The notes under the pieces: model-generated
What the model was told of the DNA's origin: nothing
Databases searched by the model: none
The model's input: the letters and a program-made list of their open reading frames with translations, nothing else
Shown: piece after piece, positions 1 through 8,757 of the stretch
Layout: the number at the start of each line of letters is the position of its first letter
How positions within the stretch are numbered: the first letter of the stretch is position 1
Translations under genes and position numbers: made by a program
Assembly: GCA_958295785.1 (NCBI GenBank)
Contig: OY282377.1
Location: forward strand, 262,394-326,393
Source: an uncultured Latescibacterota bacterium
Lineage (GTDB): Bacteria > Latescibacterota > UBA2968
Direction: 5' to 3'
Length of the DNA stretch: 64,000 nucleotides

Positions 1-2
1 TT

Positions 3-89
3 GCGCCCCAATACGACATCATTCGCATGATCGAAGACGCCATCGCCTATCGGAATGGACAGACCATCGATGTTTTGCCCACCGAATAG
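3..89 (+). CDS. C-terminal fragment, possibly a Gfo/Idh/MocA-type oxidoreductase
   Basis: The open frame enters from the left edge and ends at a TAG, leaving 28 codons. The tail contains IIRMIEDAIAYRNGQ, which resembles the end of Gfo/Idh/MocA-like sugar dehydrogenases, where a late helix precedes a short polar tail. That match is recalled and weak. A perfect rho-independent terminator follows within 40 bases, which supports this being a true gene end. The rest of the gene lies outside the window, so the product cannot be named with confidence. Confidence 0.4.
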   Translation, partial: APQYDIIRMIEDAIAYRNGQTIDVLPTE

Positions 90-124
90 GATCGGGATTT
101 AAGGATTTGAAAAGAAAAAAATAA

Positions 125-166
125 ACCCCTCCACCCGGCAGGTACTTGGGTGGAGGGGTCGTTTTT
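125..166 (+). terminator. Rho-independent terminator
   Basis: A perfect 12-bp stem (ACCCCTCCACCC pairing with 148-159) with an 11-base loop is followed by CGTTTTT. It ends the gene that enters from the left edge. Confidence 0.85.
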
Positions 167-345
167 GGCACCTCGAAAATCCTAAGAAGCTGTTTGTTGC
201 CTTCTCGCATTTCCTCTGAGTTTATCCGCGTTTATCTGTGGTTGCTTTCCCATCCTTTCCGCACTACTCCTCGCCAACCGAAAACGCCGCGTCCCGGCGG
301 CACTATCTCCCGAAGTGGAGCCGGGCGACGCCCGCTATCGTCCGA

Positions 346-2631
346 CTATTCATCGAAGCGAATTTCCCCTTCCCAGAGAGGTGTGTAGGAGCCGTCCTCG
401 TTGGCGAGGAACTGGCCGGTGCGGATGCGGGCGATGGCGTAGTCGGGAAGTTCGCGCACGGCTACGGGTCGCTCGGTTAGCAGAAGTTCGTAGTCGTTGA
501 AGCGGAAGTCGAGGTTGTCGAAGCCGTGTTGCTTGCGATGGTCGGGGAGGTCGCCCACGTCAACCGGGATGAGGTGCAGGAAGAAGCGTATGTCGGTGAC
601 GCTATTGGGGTGGACAGGTAGGGAGGGCGCGGTCATCGCCTTGACCCGATTGCCATGGCTGTCGGTGTAGTACACATAAGCCCGCAGGCTGTGGCCCTCA
701 TCCGAGTTAGTGGGCGTGTACACATAGGTGGGACTCGGAGGGGAGCCTGAGACATTGGTCCAGCCTTCGGCATCGCTGCCGCGCTCCCACTGCCAGGGGC
801 TCCGGTCTGTGAAGCCCGCGCGGTGCACGGCAGGGGACAACGCGACGTAGAACGGCGTACCCGCTATCGGAATGGCCTGTGCGATGAATCGGGCTACTCT
901 ATCCTCGTCTTGGTTCCCGACGTAAATCAGTTTGTTCCCACTGCGATACACGTCAAAATAGCCATCGCGACGGACTACGAGTTCAGATTCCTGAATCATC
1001 TCGTCTATCTGCGTGGAATAGCCGCTCTGGCGGTAGAGAAAGAACCGCCGGTTGTCTGGCGTCAGCAGAGCGGGGACGTCGATTCGTTGGCGCGAGACGA
1101 AGAAATCGTATGCGAAGATATCAGGCCACGCAGGCCACGAGCGTCCAATCATTCTTCCCTCAAGATAATAATTCATCACCCTACCTACCCCGGCAAACAG
1201 ACGGGAGGATGCGGTGACAAAAACACTCTGTCCCGGCTCTACTATTGTCCTGATATGCTCAAAATCCGAAATGGCCGCCTGAAGTTCAGACGCCTGCCGG
1301 TCGTGACCAACGCGCCCCATCTGGAAACTGGAAAGGACGAATATCAGCAGCGCGGCCGCGGAGAGACCGACCAGAAGACGGCCGGCGAATAACCGGCGCA
1401 TGCACAACAGCCCCGTCGAGAAGAGGACCAACGGCACGCCGATATAAAAGACGCTCTCAAAATCATGGATGGCGGTTTGGTGGCGCATCGGCAATGCCCA
1501 GCAGAAGCCGGCGCTCACCAGAGTTGCCAGCAGCATTTTCTGGCGGGCAAACAGCAGCCCAATGACGGCGCCGCCTAACGCCACCGCTCCGACAATCACG
1601 CCGAGGTAGTCGCCCTCATTGATAAAGTGGTTCTCAGAGGGAATGATATAGAACGGCAACGTCGCTCTGGCGATGCGGTAGCACTGATTCCCCAGGAAGT
1701 TCCCCCATGCCAGGTACTTGGCGAAGCGCTCATTGAACTCGTCATCCGCTCCAAGGCGATACGTCATGGACTTCACCGTAGGCAACTCCGTCAGCGGGAC
1801 CTCACCGTCAAGCGCCCGGTATTCGTTGCCCAGGTTGAAGCCCAGCACCGCCATGCCGAAAAGCAGGGTGACGACGCCCAGCATCATGTATCGGCTGAAC
1901 AGCAGCGCCGAGGCGCAGCGCTTGATTTGACCTGTCAGACTCGGAGGGACAGATAGCCGGCGCGCCCGGTTCAGCTCGATCGCCATACCCAGGACAATAA
2001 AGGGCAGCAGCAGCGCATAGACGTGCCAGCCCAACAGCAGCGCCGCGCACGCCTTGACGAGCAACTGCCGGAAGCGGCCCTCCTGGACAAAGAGAACCAT
2101 GCCGTGGAAGGTCAGCAGCACGCCGAAAAGGGAGAGACCATTTTCGGTAGCTATCATGTCGTTGTAATACAGCAAATAGTACGACGAGAACGCCAGCAGA
2201 GCGGCAGTCAAGGCAATCCAGCGGTTGGCGGTAAGCCGGCAGAGGGATAGGTAGGCCAGCGCGGCGCTGCCGGCAAAGAAGAGCAGAAGCAACATGCGGG
2301 CGGCATAGATTTTCGCCGTCAGGCCATCCCCGAACGGCAGGATGGCCAGTTTGATCAGCGCATAGCCGCCAATCGGAAAACGATTGTATGGAACGTAATC
2401 AGGGGCGCCGTCTTCATCCAGGGTTTGACGACGGAACAACAGGAAGTTGTGTTCGGGAGATAGATTCGCGGCTACCGACAAGTGGCCCGCCGATAAGAAA
2501 TTGTGGTATCCCGGCCGGTATAAAGAGTCTCGCCGGTCGTTGCCGAACAGTAGCGCCGTTGACAGCGCCAGCAGGAGCAGGAGCGGCGGCAACGCTGGAA
2601 GCAAGGAGGGTTTGAGCTTGTTGAAGATCAT
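346..2631 (-). CDS. Multi-pass membrane protein, glycosyltransferase-39/ArnT-like, with recurring C-terminal module
   Basis: About 761 residues. The start is placed at the ATG at 2631, because the first hydrophobic helix (LLPALPPLLLLLALSTALL) follows it at once. Roughly ten membrane segments fill residues 10-430, in the style of GT-C glycosyltransferases that use lipid-linked sugars. A soluble domain follows, holding a YFDVYRSGNKLIYV strand, then an Ig-like stretch (WQWERG, YTPTNSDEG, LRAYVYYTDS), then a terminal block with FFLHLIPVDV and GFDNLDFRF. That terminal block recurs in five other loci of this window. Its last ~200 codons are nearly the same in sequence as the end of the neighbouring broken gene at 2670-6002. 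Role inferred: surface-glycan or glycolipid assembly. The substrate is unknown and the GT assignment rests on topology alone. Confidence 0.7.
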   Translation of the reverse strand: MIFNKLKPSLLPALPPLLLLLALSTALLFGNDRRDSLYRPGYHNFLSAGHLSVAANLSPEHNFLLFRRQTLDEDGAPDYVPYNRFPIGGYALIKLAILPFGDGLTAKIYAARMLLLLFFAGSAALAYLSLCRLTANRWIALTAALLAFSSYYLLYYNDMIATENGLSLFGVLLTFHGMVLFVQEGRFRQLLVKACAALLLGWHVYALLLPFIVLGMAIELNRARRLSVPPSLTGQIKRCASALLFSRYMMLGVVTLLFGMAVLGFNLGNEYRALDGEVPLTELPTVKSMTYRLGADDEFNERFAKYLAWGNFLGNQCYRIARATLPFYIIPSENHFINEGDYLGVIVGAVALGGAVIGLLFARQKMLLATLVSAGFCWALPMRHQTAIHDFESVFYIGVPLVLFSTGLLCMRRLFAGRLLVGLSAAALLIFVLSSFQMGRVGHDRQASELQAAISDFEHIRTIVEPGQSVFVTASSRLFAGVGRVMNYYLEGRMIGRSWPAWPDIFAYDFFVSRQRIDVPALLTPDNRRFFLYRQSGYSTQIDEMIQESELVVRRDGYFDVYRSGNKLIYVGNQDEDRVARFIAQAIPIAGTPFYVALSPAVHRAGFTDRSPWQWERGSDAEGWTNVSGSPPSPTYVYTPTNSDEGHSLRAYVYYTDSHGNRVKAMTAPSLPVHPNSVTDIRFFLHLIPVDVGDLPDHRKQHGFDNLDFRFNDYELLLTERPVAVRELPDYAIARIRTGQFLANEDGSYTPLWEGEIRFDE

Positions 2632-3294
2632 GGCTACCCTATTTTTTACAAGTATATCCCCACTCTCACCTACCGGGATGAGTTCTCGACGAAGCGAATT
2701 TCCCCTTCCCAAAGGGGTGTGTAGGAGCCGTCTTCGTTGACGAGGGACTGGCCGGTGCGAATGCGGGCGATGGCGTAGTCGGGAAGTTCGCGCACGGCTA
2801 CGGATCGCTCGGTTAGCGGAAGTTCGTGGTTGTTGAAGTAGAAGTCGAGATTGTTGAAGCCGTACTGCTTGCCGTGGTCGGAAAGGTCGTTCACGTCGGC
2901 GGGGTACAGGTGGAGGAAGAATCGCACGTCGGTGTTGCTGGGGTGGACAGGTAGGGAGGGCGCGGTCATCGCCTTGACCCGATTGCCACGGCTGTCGGTG
3001 TAGTACACATAAGCCCGCAGTTGATAGCCCTCATCCGAGTTAGTGGGCGTGTATACCGTGTATACGCCGGTGGGACTTCGGGGGGATCCTGAGACATTGG
3101 TCCAGCCTTCATCATCTTTGCCGCGCTCCCACTGCCAGGGGCTCGGGTCTGTGAAGCCCGCTCGGTGTACGGCAGGGGACAACGCGACGTAGAACGGCTT
3201 ACCCACACTCGGAATGTCCTGTCCGATGAATTGGGCGGCTCTATCCTCGCCTTGTTTCCCGACGTAAATCAGCCTGTTCCCGTTGCGATACACA

Positions 3295-4386
3295 TAGGAC
3301 TTACGCAATCCCCATTGGAATATGAGGTGCTTTGAGTTGTTGTCTCAAGAAGTCAGCCACCCCCCGGTATTTGACTTGATAAATGGTTTGTCCTGTTTGA
3401 TAGGCCACCTGCGCGAGTCGAATCCAAACGAACATCGCACACCCAATATGATTTCGTACCATGCGTGCCAACCGACATTGACACTTTTCAAGCCCGGTCA
3501 CCTGTTTGACTTCGCGGTGAAATGGCTCAATTTTCCATCTTTGGTGACACACCTGTTGTACCCCTGAAGAATCGTTTTGAGCATGGTCGTTAGTCACGAC
3601 ATACGCCGTGCGTCTATCAGAAGACGCCCCCCGGAATAATTTCACTTTGCGGTCTTTGGGGAACCCTCTGATTTTAATTGACTTGCCTTGTTTGCGTTGC
3701 GCTTTCGTCCAAGTTAAGCTATCTACGCGCTGGTAGGGGATTGTGCCTGCCTCATCGTCCACGCGCCGGTTCGTCTTGAGGGGACAAGAATAGGTTTTTT
3801 GCATCTGCTCTATGTGTCGCATGACCGTTTTAGTCGCATACCCACTGTCCATCAAGACCCCGGTAAAAGGAAGGCGCTTCTGATAGACCAACCCAGAGAG
3901 CATGTCCTTGAGATGATCCCATTTGGTTTTGCCATCGCCTTGCGGGTCATAAATCCGATAGTCAATCAACCAGAATCGATCCTGTTGCGGATTGACATAG
4001 ACACATGTGACCACCCCGATGCCGTTGATGACGCCTTGGGCGTTGCCGCTATATTGACGGCGCACTAACGCGATCTTGCGTGCGTGTCGCTTGTCTAAAA
4101 CCGTGTCATCAAAGATCACATAGCCTTCAGGCGTCAACGCGATGTGGTCTTTGACGTGTTCCCACACCAAGCGGGGGGGGATACGATCACCGGCGAGATA
4201 GCGGTTGATCATATCATGACTGAACCCTTCGCTATGGTCGGCGAAAGGGGTCAGGGTATCGTTGAGGGGACTGCTAAGCAGATACTGACAGTAATCCAAA
4301 CGCGTCGGTCGGTCCATTGACACCTCCTCAAAGTGATTCATTTTACGGAATTGCACCCTTTTTTAACTCAGCATGCGTAAGTCCTA
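3295..4386 (-). mobile_element. IS701-like (IS4-superfamily) insertion sequence, copy 1
   Basis: 1092 bp with terminal inverted repeat TAGGACTTACGC at both ends. The right flank carries ATACA (4387-4391). The left flank has the same ATACA at 3288-3292, followed by two extra bases (CA) before the element. Two further copies of equal length lie at 4761 and 41694. The transposase resembles cyanobacterial IS701-type enzymes as I recall them, but the 5-bp target duplication differs from the 4-bp YTAR reported for that family, so the family name is tentative. Confidence 0.9.
3301..4317 (-). CDS. IS701-like transposase, copy 1 (intact)
   Basis: 338 residues starting at the ATG at 4317, which has AGGAGGT at proper distance; an upstream in-frame ATG lacks one. 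Likely RNase-H-fold DDE residues are the Asp of VIFDDTVLDK, the Asp of GVLMDSGYATK and the Glu within WKIEPFHREVKQ. The gene fills nearly the whole element. Compared with copy 2 it has scattered substitutions but no stop, so it may be active. It catalyses cut-and-paste movement of the element. Confidence 0.9.
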   Translation of the reverse strand: MDRPTRLDYCQYLLSSPLNDTLTPFADHSEGFSHDMINRYLAGDRIPPRLVWEHVKDHIALTPEGYVIFDDTVLDKRHARKIALVRRQYSGNAQGVINGIGVVTCVYVNPQQDRFWLIDYRIYDPQGDGKTKWDHLKDMLSGLVYQKRLPFTGVLMDSGYATKTVMRHIEQMQKTYSCPLKTNRRVDDEAGTIPYQRVDSLTWTKAQRKQGKSIKIRGFPKDRKVKLFRGASSDRRTAYVVTNDHAQNDSSGVQQVCHQRWKIEPFHREVKQVTGLEKCQCRLARMVRNHIGCAMFVWIRLAQVAYQTGQTIYQVKYRGVADFLRQQLKAPHIPMGIA

Positions 4387-4760
4387 ATACAAATAACTAT
4401 TACTCGTGGCAGTGACAAACAGTATATTGTTTTCTCCGCGCAGACTCTTCACATCCAGTTCTGTTTCAAAGTGGACAGCAAGCGGTATATGCACTACCCT
4501 GGTTTTCCTGCGCAGGGATTCGTATCTGCCGGAGGTTAGGTCCAGCAGTCCTCCATTTCCTTCTGGAATAGACCCCCAACCACCCAAAGAAAATGAGAGT
4601 GAGGTCTCAGGGATACCCATGCCGATTAAGACATTGCGCATAAGTATTCCATGCGGACTTTTCGGCCTGTCGCCGACCAGCAGAGTGTCCCGCCATCCGC
4701 CGCGCATCCTGACTGCTTCGCTGCTGAAATCGTATATGCTGTCGTAATATCCTTCATATG

Positions 4761-5852
4761 TAGGACTTACGCAATTTTCATTGGAATATGAGGTGCTTTG
4801 AGTTGTTGTCTCAAGAAGTCAGCCACCCCCCGGTATTTGACTTGATAAATGGTTTGTCCTGTTTGATAGGCCACCTGCGCGAGTCTTATCCAAACGAACA
4901 TCGCACACCCAATATGATTTCGTACCATGCGTGCCAACCGACATTGACACTTTTCAAGCCCGGTCACTTGTTTGACTTCGCGGTGAAATTGCTCAATTTT
5001 CCATCGTTGGTGACACACCTGTTGTACCACTGAAGAATCGTTTTGAGCATGGTCGTTAGTTACGACATACGCCGTGCGTCTATCAGAAGACGCCACCCGG
5101 AATAATTTCACTTTGTGGTCTTTGGGGAACCCTCTGATTTTAATTAGCTTGCCTTGTTTGCGTTGCGCTTGAGTCCAAGTTAAGCTATCTACGCGCTGGT
5201 AGGGGGTTGTGCCTGCCGAATCGTCCACGCGCCGGTTCGTCTTGAGGGGACAATAATAGGTTTTTTGCATCTGCTCTATGTGTAGCATGACTGTTTTGGT
5301 CGCATACCCACTGTCCATCAAGACCCCGGTAAAAGGAAGGCGCTTCTGATAGACCAACGCAGAGCGCATGTCCTTGAGATGATCCAATTTGGTTTTGCCA
5401 TCGCCTTGCGGGTCATAAATCCGATAGTCAATCAGCCAGAACCGATCCTGTTGCGGATTGACATAGACACATGTGACCACCCCAATGCCATTGATGACGC
5501 CTTGGGCGTTGCCGCTATATTGACGACGCACTAACGCGATCTTGCGTGCGTGTCGCTTGTCTAAAACCGTGTCATCAAAGATCACATAGCCTTCAGGCGT
5601 CAGCGCGATGTGGTCTTTGACGTGTTCCCACACCAAGCGAGGTGGGATACGCTCACCGGCGAGATAGCGGTTGATCATATCATGACTGAACCCTTCGCTA
5701 TGGTCGGCGAAAGGGGTCAGGGTATCGTTGAGGGGACTGCTAAGCAGATACTGACAGTAATCCAAACGCGTCGGTTGGCGCATTGACACCTCCTCAAAGT
5801 GATAAATTTTACGGAATTGCACCCTTTTTTAACTCAGCATGCGTAAGTCCTA
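4761..5852 (-). mobile_element. IS701-like insertion sequence, copy 2
   Basis: 1092 bp with ends TAGGACTTACGC / GCGTAAGTCCTA, flanked by a perfect 5-bp direct repeat ATATG (4756-4760 and 5853-5857). It sits in the same host gene as copy 1, 374 bp away and in the same orientation. Confidence 0.92.
4767..5783 (-). CDS. IS701-like transposase, copy 2 (intact)
   Basis: 338 residues starting at the ATG at 5783 behind AGGAGGT. It carries the same DDE-type motifs as copy 1 (VIFDDTVLDK, GVLMDSGYATK, WKIEQFHREVKQ). It differs from copy 1 at a limited number of residues, including the second codons (MRQ instead of MDR), so the two copies are related but not a fresh tandem duplication. No inactivating lesion is visible. 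Confidence 0.9.
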   Translation of the reverse strand: MRQPTRLDYCQYLLSSPLNDTLTPFADHSEGFSHDMINRYLAGERIPPRLVWEHVKDHIALTPEGYVIFDDTVLDKRHARKIALVRRQYSGNAQGVINGIGVVTCVYVNPQQDRFWLIDYRIYDPQGDGKTKLDHLKDMRSALVYQKRLPFTGVLMDSGYATKTVMLHIEQMQKTYYCPLKTNRRVDDSAGTTPYQRVDSLTWTQAQRKQGKLIKIRGFPKDHKVKLFRVASSDRRTAYVVTNDHAQNDSSVVQQVCHQRWKIEQFHREVKQVTGLEKCQCRLARMVRNHIGCAMFVWIRLAQVAYQTGQTIYQVKYRGVADFLRQQLKAPHIPMKIA

Positions 5853-6047
5853 ATATGTTGTACTGTGTCCGTACGGCATATACCTTGCGTTAATTCTGAT
5901 TAAGGACTCTTTGGTCAGCGGAAGATCATTCTGACCGCAACCGCCATCCTTGAGAATGAAACCCGGCATGATCAACAGTACCACCAGTGAATATATTCGC
6001 ATCTTTCATCTCCTTTCTATGTTGAAGTGAGCAACCTTGACACCTTA

Positions 6048-6973
6048 GAAGCCCTAACATAAAGAAAGTAAGCGTCTGAAACAGATGAGAGAACAGCCGA
6101 TGGAGAGGAACGCCTCATGGATGTCCGCTCTGCGCTCGTCGCGCACCCGCAGTCTGCGGAACTGCCGGAGCCAGGCCAGCGTCCGCTCAACGACCCAGCG
6201 GTACACGCCCAACCCGCTGCCATGCTCTGTACCCCGTCGGGCGATCACCGGCGAGATGTGGCGTGCGCGCAGGGCCTTCCGGTGTGCCCTCGAGTCATAG
6301 GCACGGTCTGCATACAGCCGTTGGGGTCTGCGGCGCGGACGACCGCGTTTGCCTCTGACCGCGGGCACAGCGTCCACCAAGGGCAACAATTGCGTCACAT
6401 CATGCCGGTTCGCCCCAGTCACAATCGCGGCCAGAGGCACCCCGTTGGCATCGGTGATCACATGATGCTTACTCCCGGGCTTGCGGCGGTCTGTGGGATT
6501 GGGGCCGGTTTTTCCCCCCAGCGCCTACCGCACGCAGGGAGGCGCTGTCCACGCAGGCACGAGACCAATCCAGGCCGTCGGCCGCTCGCAGTTTGGACAA
6601 CAGCAGATGATGAAGCCGCTCCCACACGCCTGCTTCATGCCATTCCTTCAGACGACGCCAGCAGGTCATCCTGGAACCACACCCCATCTCTTGGGGCAAC
6701 TGCTCCCATGGGATGCCGCTCTTCAGGACAAATAGAATGCCGGTCAATGCCTTGCGGTCGTCAATGCGCTTCCGTCCGGGGTAGCGGAATCGTCTCGGCT
6801 TGGGAACCGGCAAAAGGGGTTGGACCTTTTCCCAGAGTTCATCGCTCACCAAGGGGTTGGACATCTGTCCCTCCTCGCCCGATAAAGATGCCGGGCATGG
6901 ACGTTGTAAGGGTTGGGCTGAGAAGAAAATCGGCCTCTCACAACTCCATGTCAACCCTTTTTGTTAGGGACTC
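6048..6973 (-). mobile_element. IS5-family (IS427-like) insertion sequence
   Basis: 926 bp with imperfect terminal repeats GAAGCCCTAACA / TGTTAGGGACTC, flanked on both sides by TTA (6045-6047, 6974-6976). A 112-bp derivative that keeps only the two ends lies at 57621-57732. The element sits just upstream of the start of the broken gene at 6002 and may have displaced its promoter. Confidence 0.85.
6054..6864 (-). CDS. IS5-family transposase in two frames
   Basis: ORFA runs from the ATG at 6864 (GAGGAGGG upstream) to 6469. ORFB covers the rest down to 6054 in another frame. The switch lies at a G6A5 run: reading on in the ORFB frame gives KTGPNPTDRRKPGSK, the usual IS427-type junction. Catalytic candidates are the Asp of CVDSASLRAV, the Asp of LYADRAYDS and the Glu of WVVERTLAWLRQ. 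The frame change could be programmed slippage, as in many IS427 elements, or a one-base indel in the homopolymer. The sequence alone does not decide. The combined product is about 270 residues. Confidence 0.8.
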
Positions 6974-7111
6974 TTAGTGTCATCCCTGTGTAGTATATCA
7001 CAAAATCCTTTGTTTTTCTTGTGTTATCTGTAGGTTTCTGCTCTTTTGGGCCCCAAAAAAAAGTCACTGGACTCCAACGAAAGCCGCAGTGACAGGGGGG
7101 ATTGTATCTTT

Positions 7112-7139
7112 GGGCGAGCACGGGGGCATCGCCCCTACG
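7112..7139 (+). repeat. Short GC-rich dispersed repeat R1, copy 1
   Basis: An imperfect palindrome of about 28 bp, consensus GGGCGGGCACGGGGGCA followed by CCGCCCCTACG. At least eight copies occur between genes here (7112, 10733, 11983, 12030, 15546, 16252, 61308, 62806) in both orientations. It forms a GGGGGC/GCCCC hairpin. Function unknown; REP-like. Confidence 0.75.
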
Positions 7140-7239
7140 CACACTGCGGGCAGGCACGGGGCCTCGCGGTGAAGATCTGAAAACATGGGGTGCAGATCAC
7201 CATAAAATTGATCTCGAGGGGGCGCGAACCGGCGAGGGA

Positions 7240-7395
7240 TTTCAAGTCGTCAAGCGTCGCTGAGTGGTTGAGCGCACCTTTGCATGGTTGCTGAATTTTC
7301 GGAGGCTTTCAAAGGATTACGAAATCTTGACCCGTAGCGGCGTTTGCATCATTTGAATCGATTGCGTATTTTGTCTGCGATTGCTAGGGTGCTGT
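7240..7395 (+). pseudogene. IS5-family transposase C-terminal remnant
   Basis: The frame at 7264 reads VVERTFAWLLNFRRLSKDYE, the hallmark DDE Glu region of IS5-family transposases. The codon before it is TGA where Trp is expected (VKRR-stop-VVERTF), and another stop follows after CII. No terminal repeats remain visible. The rest of 6974-7513 holds repeat R1 and nothing else I can identify. Confidence 0.75.
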
Positions 7396-7513
7396 CTCAC
7401 GGGTTTTGGGTCTCGTTGATTTGGAACCTCTTTGACCTCCAATCTGTGTGAACGGCATTTTTCTTCTGTCTTACATCGCAAACTGTCCAAAGTATTGGAC
7501 AAATGGAAAACTC

Positions 7514-8728
7514 ATGAAAATTAAATCCGTGGAAGTCGTTCGCATTCAACGGCCAGATGCAGATCCGGCCACAACGGGGTCGGGCACAACGCTATCTGCC
7601 TCAACGGGTGCTCGCCCAAAAACGCAGGGATACAGAAAGGCGTGGCCCACGCAAATCGAAGTTGCCAACCCCATGTCCAAATTCCCGCGTTTTAAGCAAC
7701 GCCGCCAGCTTTACAGCGCGAAGAAATGGCCCAGTTTCGCTGTCAAAGTGACCGCAGAAGACGGCACATGGGGCCTGGGCACCGCATCGGGACGGCCCGC
7801 CGCGATGGTCGTAGAAGACGCATTCGCGCACATCTTGGAAGGCGAAACCTGTATGGCGATTGAAAAGCTGTGGGATATGATGTTTCGCGTGTCCAAATCT
7901 TTTGGCACCGTCGGCATTGCCTCGGTCGCCATGAGTGCCGTCGATCTGGCGTTGTGGGATTTGGCCGGCAAATTGCAGAACAAGCCCGTCTATGAACTCT
8001 TGGGCGGCCCAACGTGCGACCGCCTGTTTGTCTATGCCACGGGCGACGATGTCGATTGGTACAGAGAATTGGGGTTTCGCGCTTTTAAGCTGCCCTGCCA
8101 ATACGGCCCGGTGGATGGCTTGTGGGGGTTGCGGGAAAACGAGCGGCGAATCGCCGAGGTCCGCGAGATGATAGGCGAAGGGTGTGACCTTATGCTCGAT
8201 TGTTATATGGCTTTTGATGTCGAATACACAACGCGCCTTGCAGAGCGTCTGCGATGCTACGACCTGCGCTGGATGGAAGAATGCCTGATCCCGGAAGATG
8301 TCGGCGGGCACCTTGAACTCAAAAAACGCCTGCCGTGGATGCCCTTGGCCAGCGGCGAGCACTTTTACACGCCTTATCCCTACCAGTTGATGATCGAAAA
8401 CCGCTGTCTGGACATTCTCCAACCCGATATTCAGTGGGTGGGCGGCATGACCGCGTGCGTCAAAATTTGCCACATGGCCGCCGTTGCCGGTTTGGAAGTT
8501 TGCCTGCACGGCGGCGGGCGAGACGCGTACGGTCAGCATTTGAGTTGGGCAATGCCGAACATCTCTTGGTGCGAGTATTACATCGGCTCTGATCCGGGCG
8601 TCCCGCTCGAAGAAGTGGCGCAACCCGGCGCGCTCGTGCCGCGCGACAGCCATCTCAAATTCGCGCCGACAGGCCCGGGCTTTGACTTGGGCATTGAAGA
8701 GGAATGGTTGGTGCCGTTTCAAGCTTAA
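7514..8728 (+). CDS. Enolase-superfamily dehydratase, L-rhamnonate dehydratase-like
   Basis: 404 residues from the ATG at 7514 (MKIKSVEVVRI). The order of motifs follows E. coli RhmD as I recall it: TPMSK-like loop (PMSKFPRF), VDLALWDLAGK, the GPVDG loop, the metal-ligand series LMLDCYM / WMEECL / SGEH, and a late CLHGGG with the general acid/base His. RhmD removes water from L-rhamnonate to give 2-keto-3-deoxy-rhamnonate; closely related enzymes act on other acid sugars, so the exact substrate is open. The gene starts a same-strand trio with the BKACE and hotdog genes downstream (29-bp and 88-bp gaps), pointing to a catabolic unit. Confidence 0.8.
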   Translation: MKIKSVEVVRIQRPDADPATTGSGTTLSASTGARPKTQGYRKAWPTQIEVANPMSKFPRFKQRRQLYSAKKWPSFAVKVTAEDGTWGLGTASGRPAAMVVEDAFAHILEGETCMAIEKLWDMMFRVSKSFGTVGIASVAMSAVDLALWDLAGKLQNKPVYELLGGPTCDRLFVYATGDDVDWYRELGFRAFKLPCQYGPVDGLWGLRENERRIAEVREMIGEGCDLMLDCYMAFDVEYTTRLAERLRCYDLRWMEECLIPEDVGGHLELKKRLPWMPLASGEHFYTPYPYQLMIENRCLDILQPDIQWVGGMTACVKICHMAAVAGLEVCLHGGGRDAYGQHLSWAMPNISWCEYYIGSDPGVPLEEVAQPGALVPRDSHLKFAPTGPGFDLGIEEEWLVPFQA

Positions 8729-8757
8729 ATCGCGCTTAACAAGACAAAGGAATGACA

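Larger units (their letters stand above)
2670..6002 (-). pseudogene. Lipoprotein-like module protein interrupted by two IS copies
   Basis: Removing the two 1092-bp insertions (3295-4386 and 4761-5852) with one target copy each rejoins three pieces (6002-5853, 4755-4387, 3287-2670) into one open frame of 378 codons. The start ATG has an AGGAG seven bases upstream. The N-terminus (SLVVLLIMPGFIL, then GGC) looks like an exported, possibly lipid-anchored protein with no further membrane helices. The middle (residues ~50-170) is unrecognised. The last ~205 residues match the end of the gene at 346-2631: YRNGNRLIYV strand, Ig-like stretch and FFLHLYPADV/GFNNLDFYF block. The gene now ends early in the first IS it meets, so full-length protein is not made unless both elements excise. 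Confidence 0.85.

Noticed and set aside
3295-5852. Composite transposon formed by the two IS701-like copies
   Set aside because: The 374 bp between them is part of the broken host gene and each copy has its own target duplication, so they inserted one by one.
6117-6977. 286-codon plus-strand frame
   Set aside because: Antisense to the IS5 transposase whose DDE motifs are clear.
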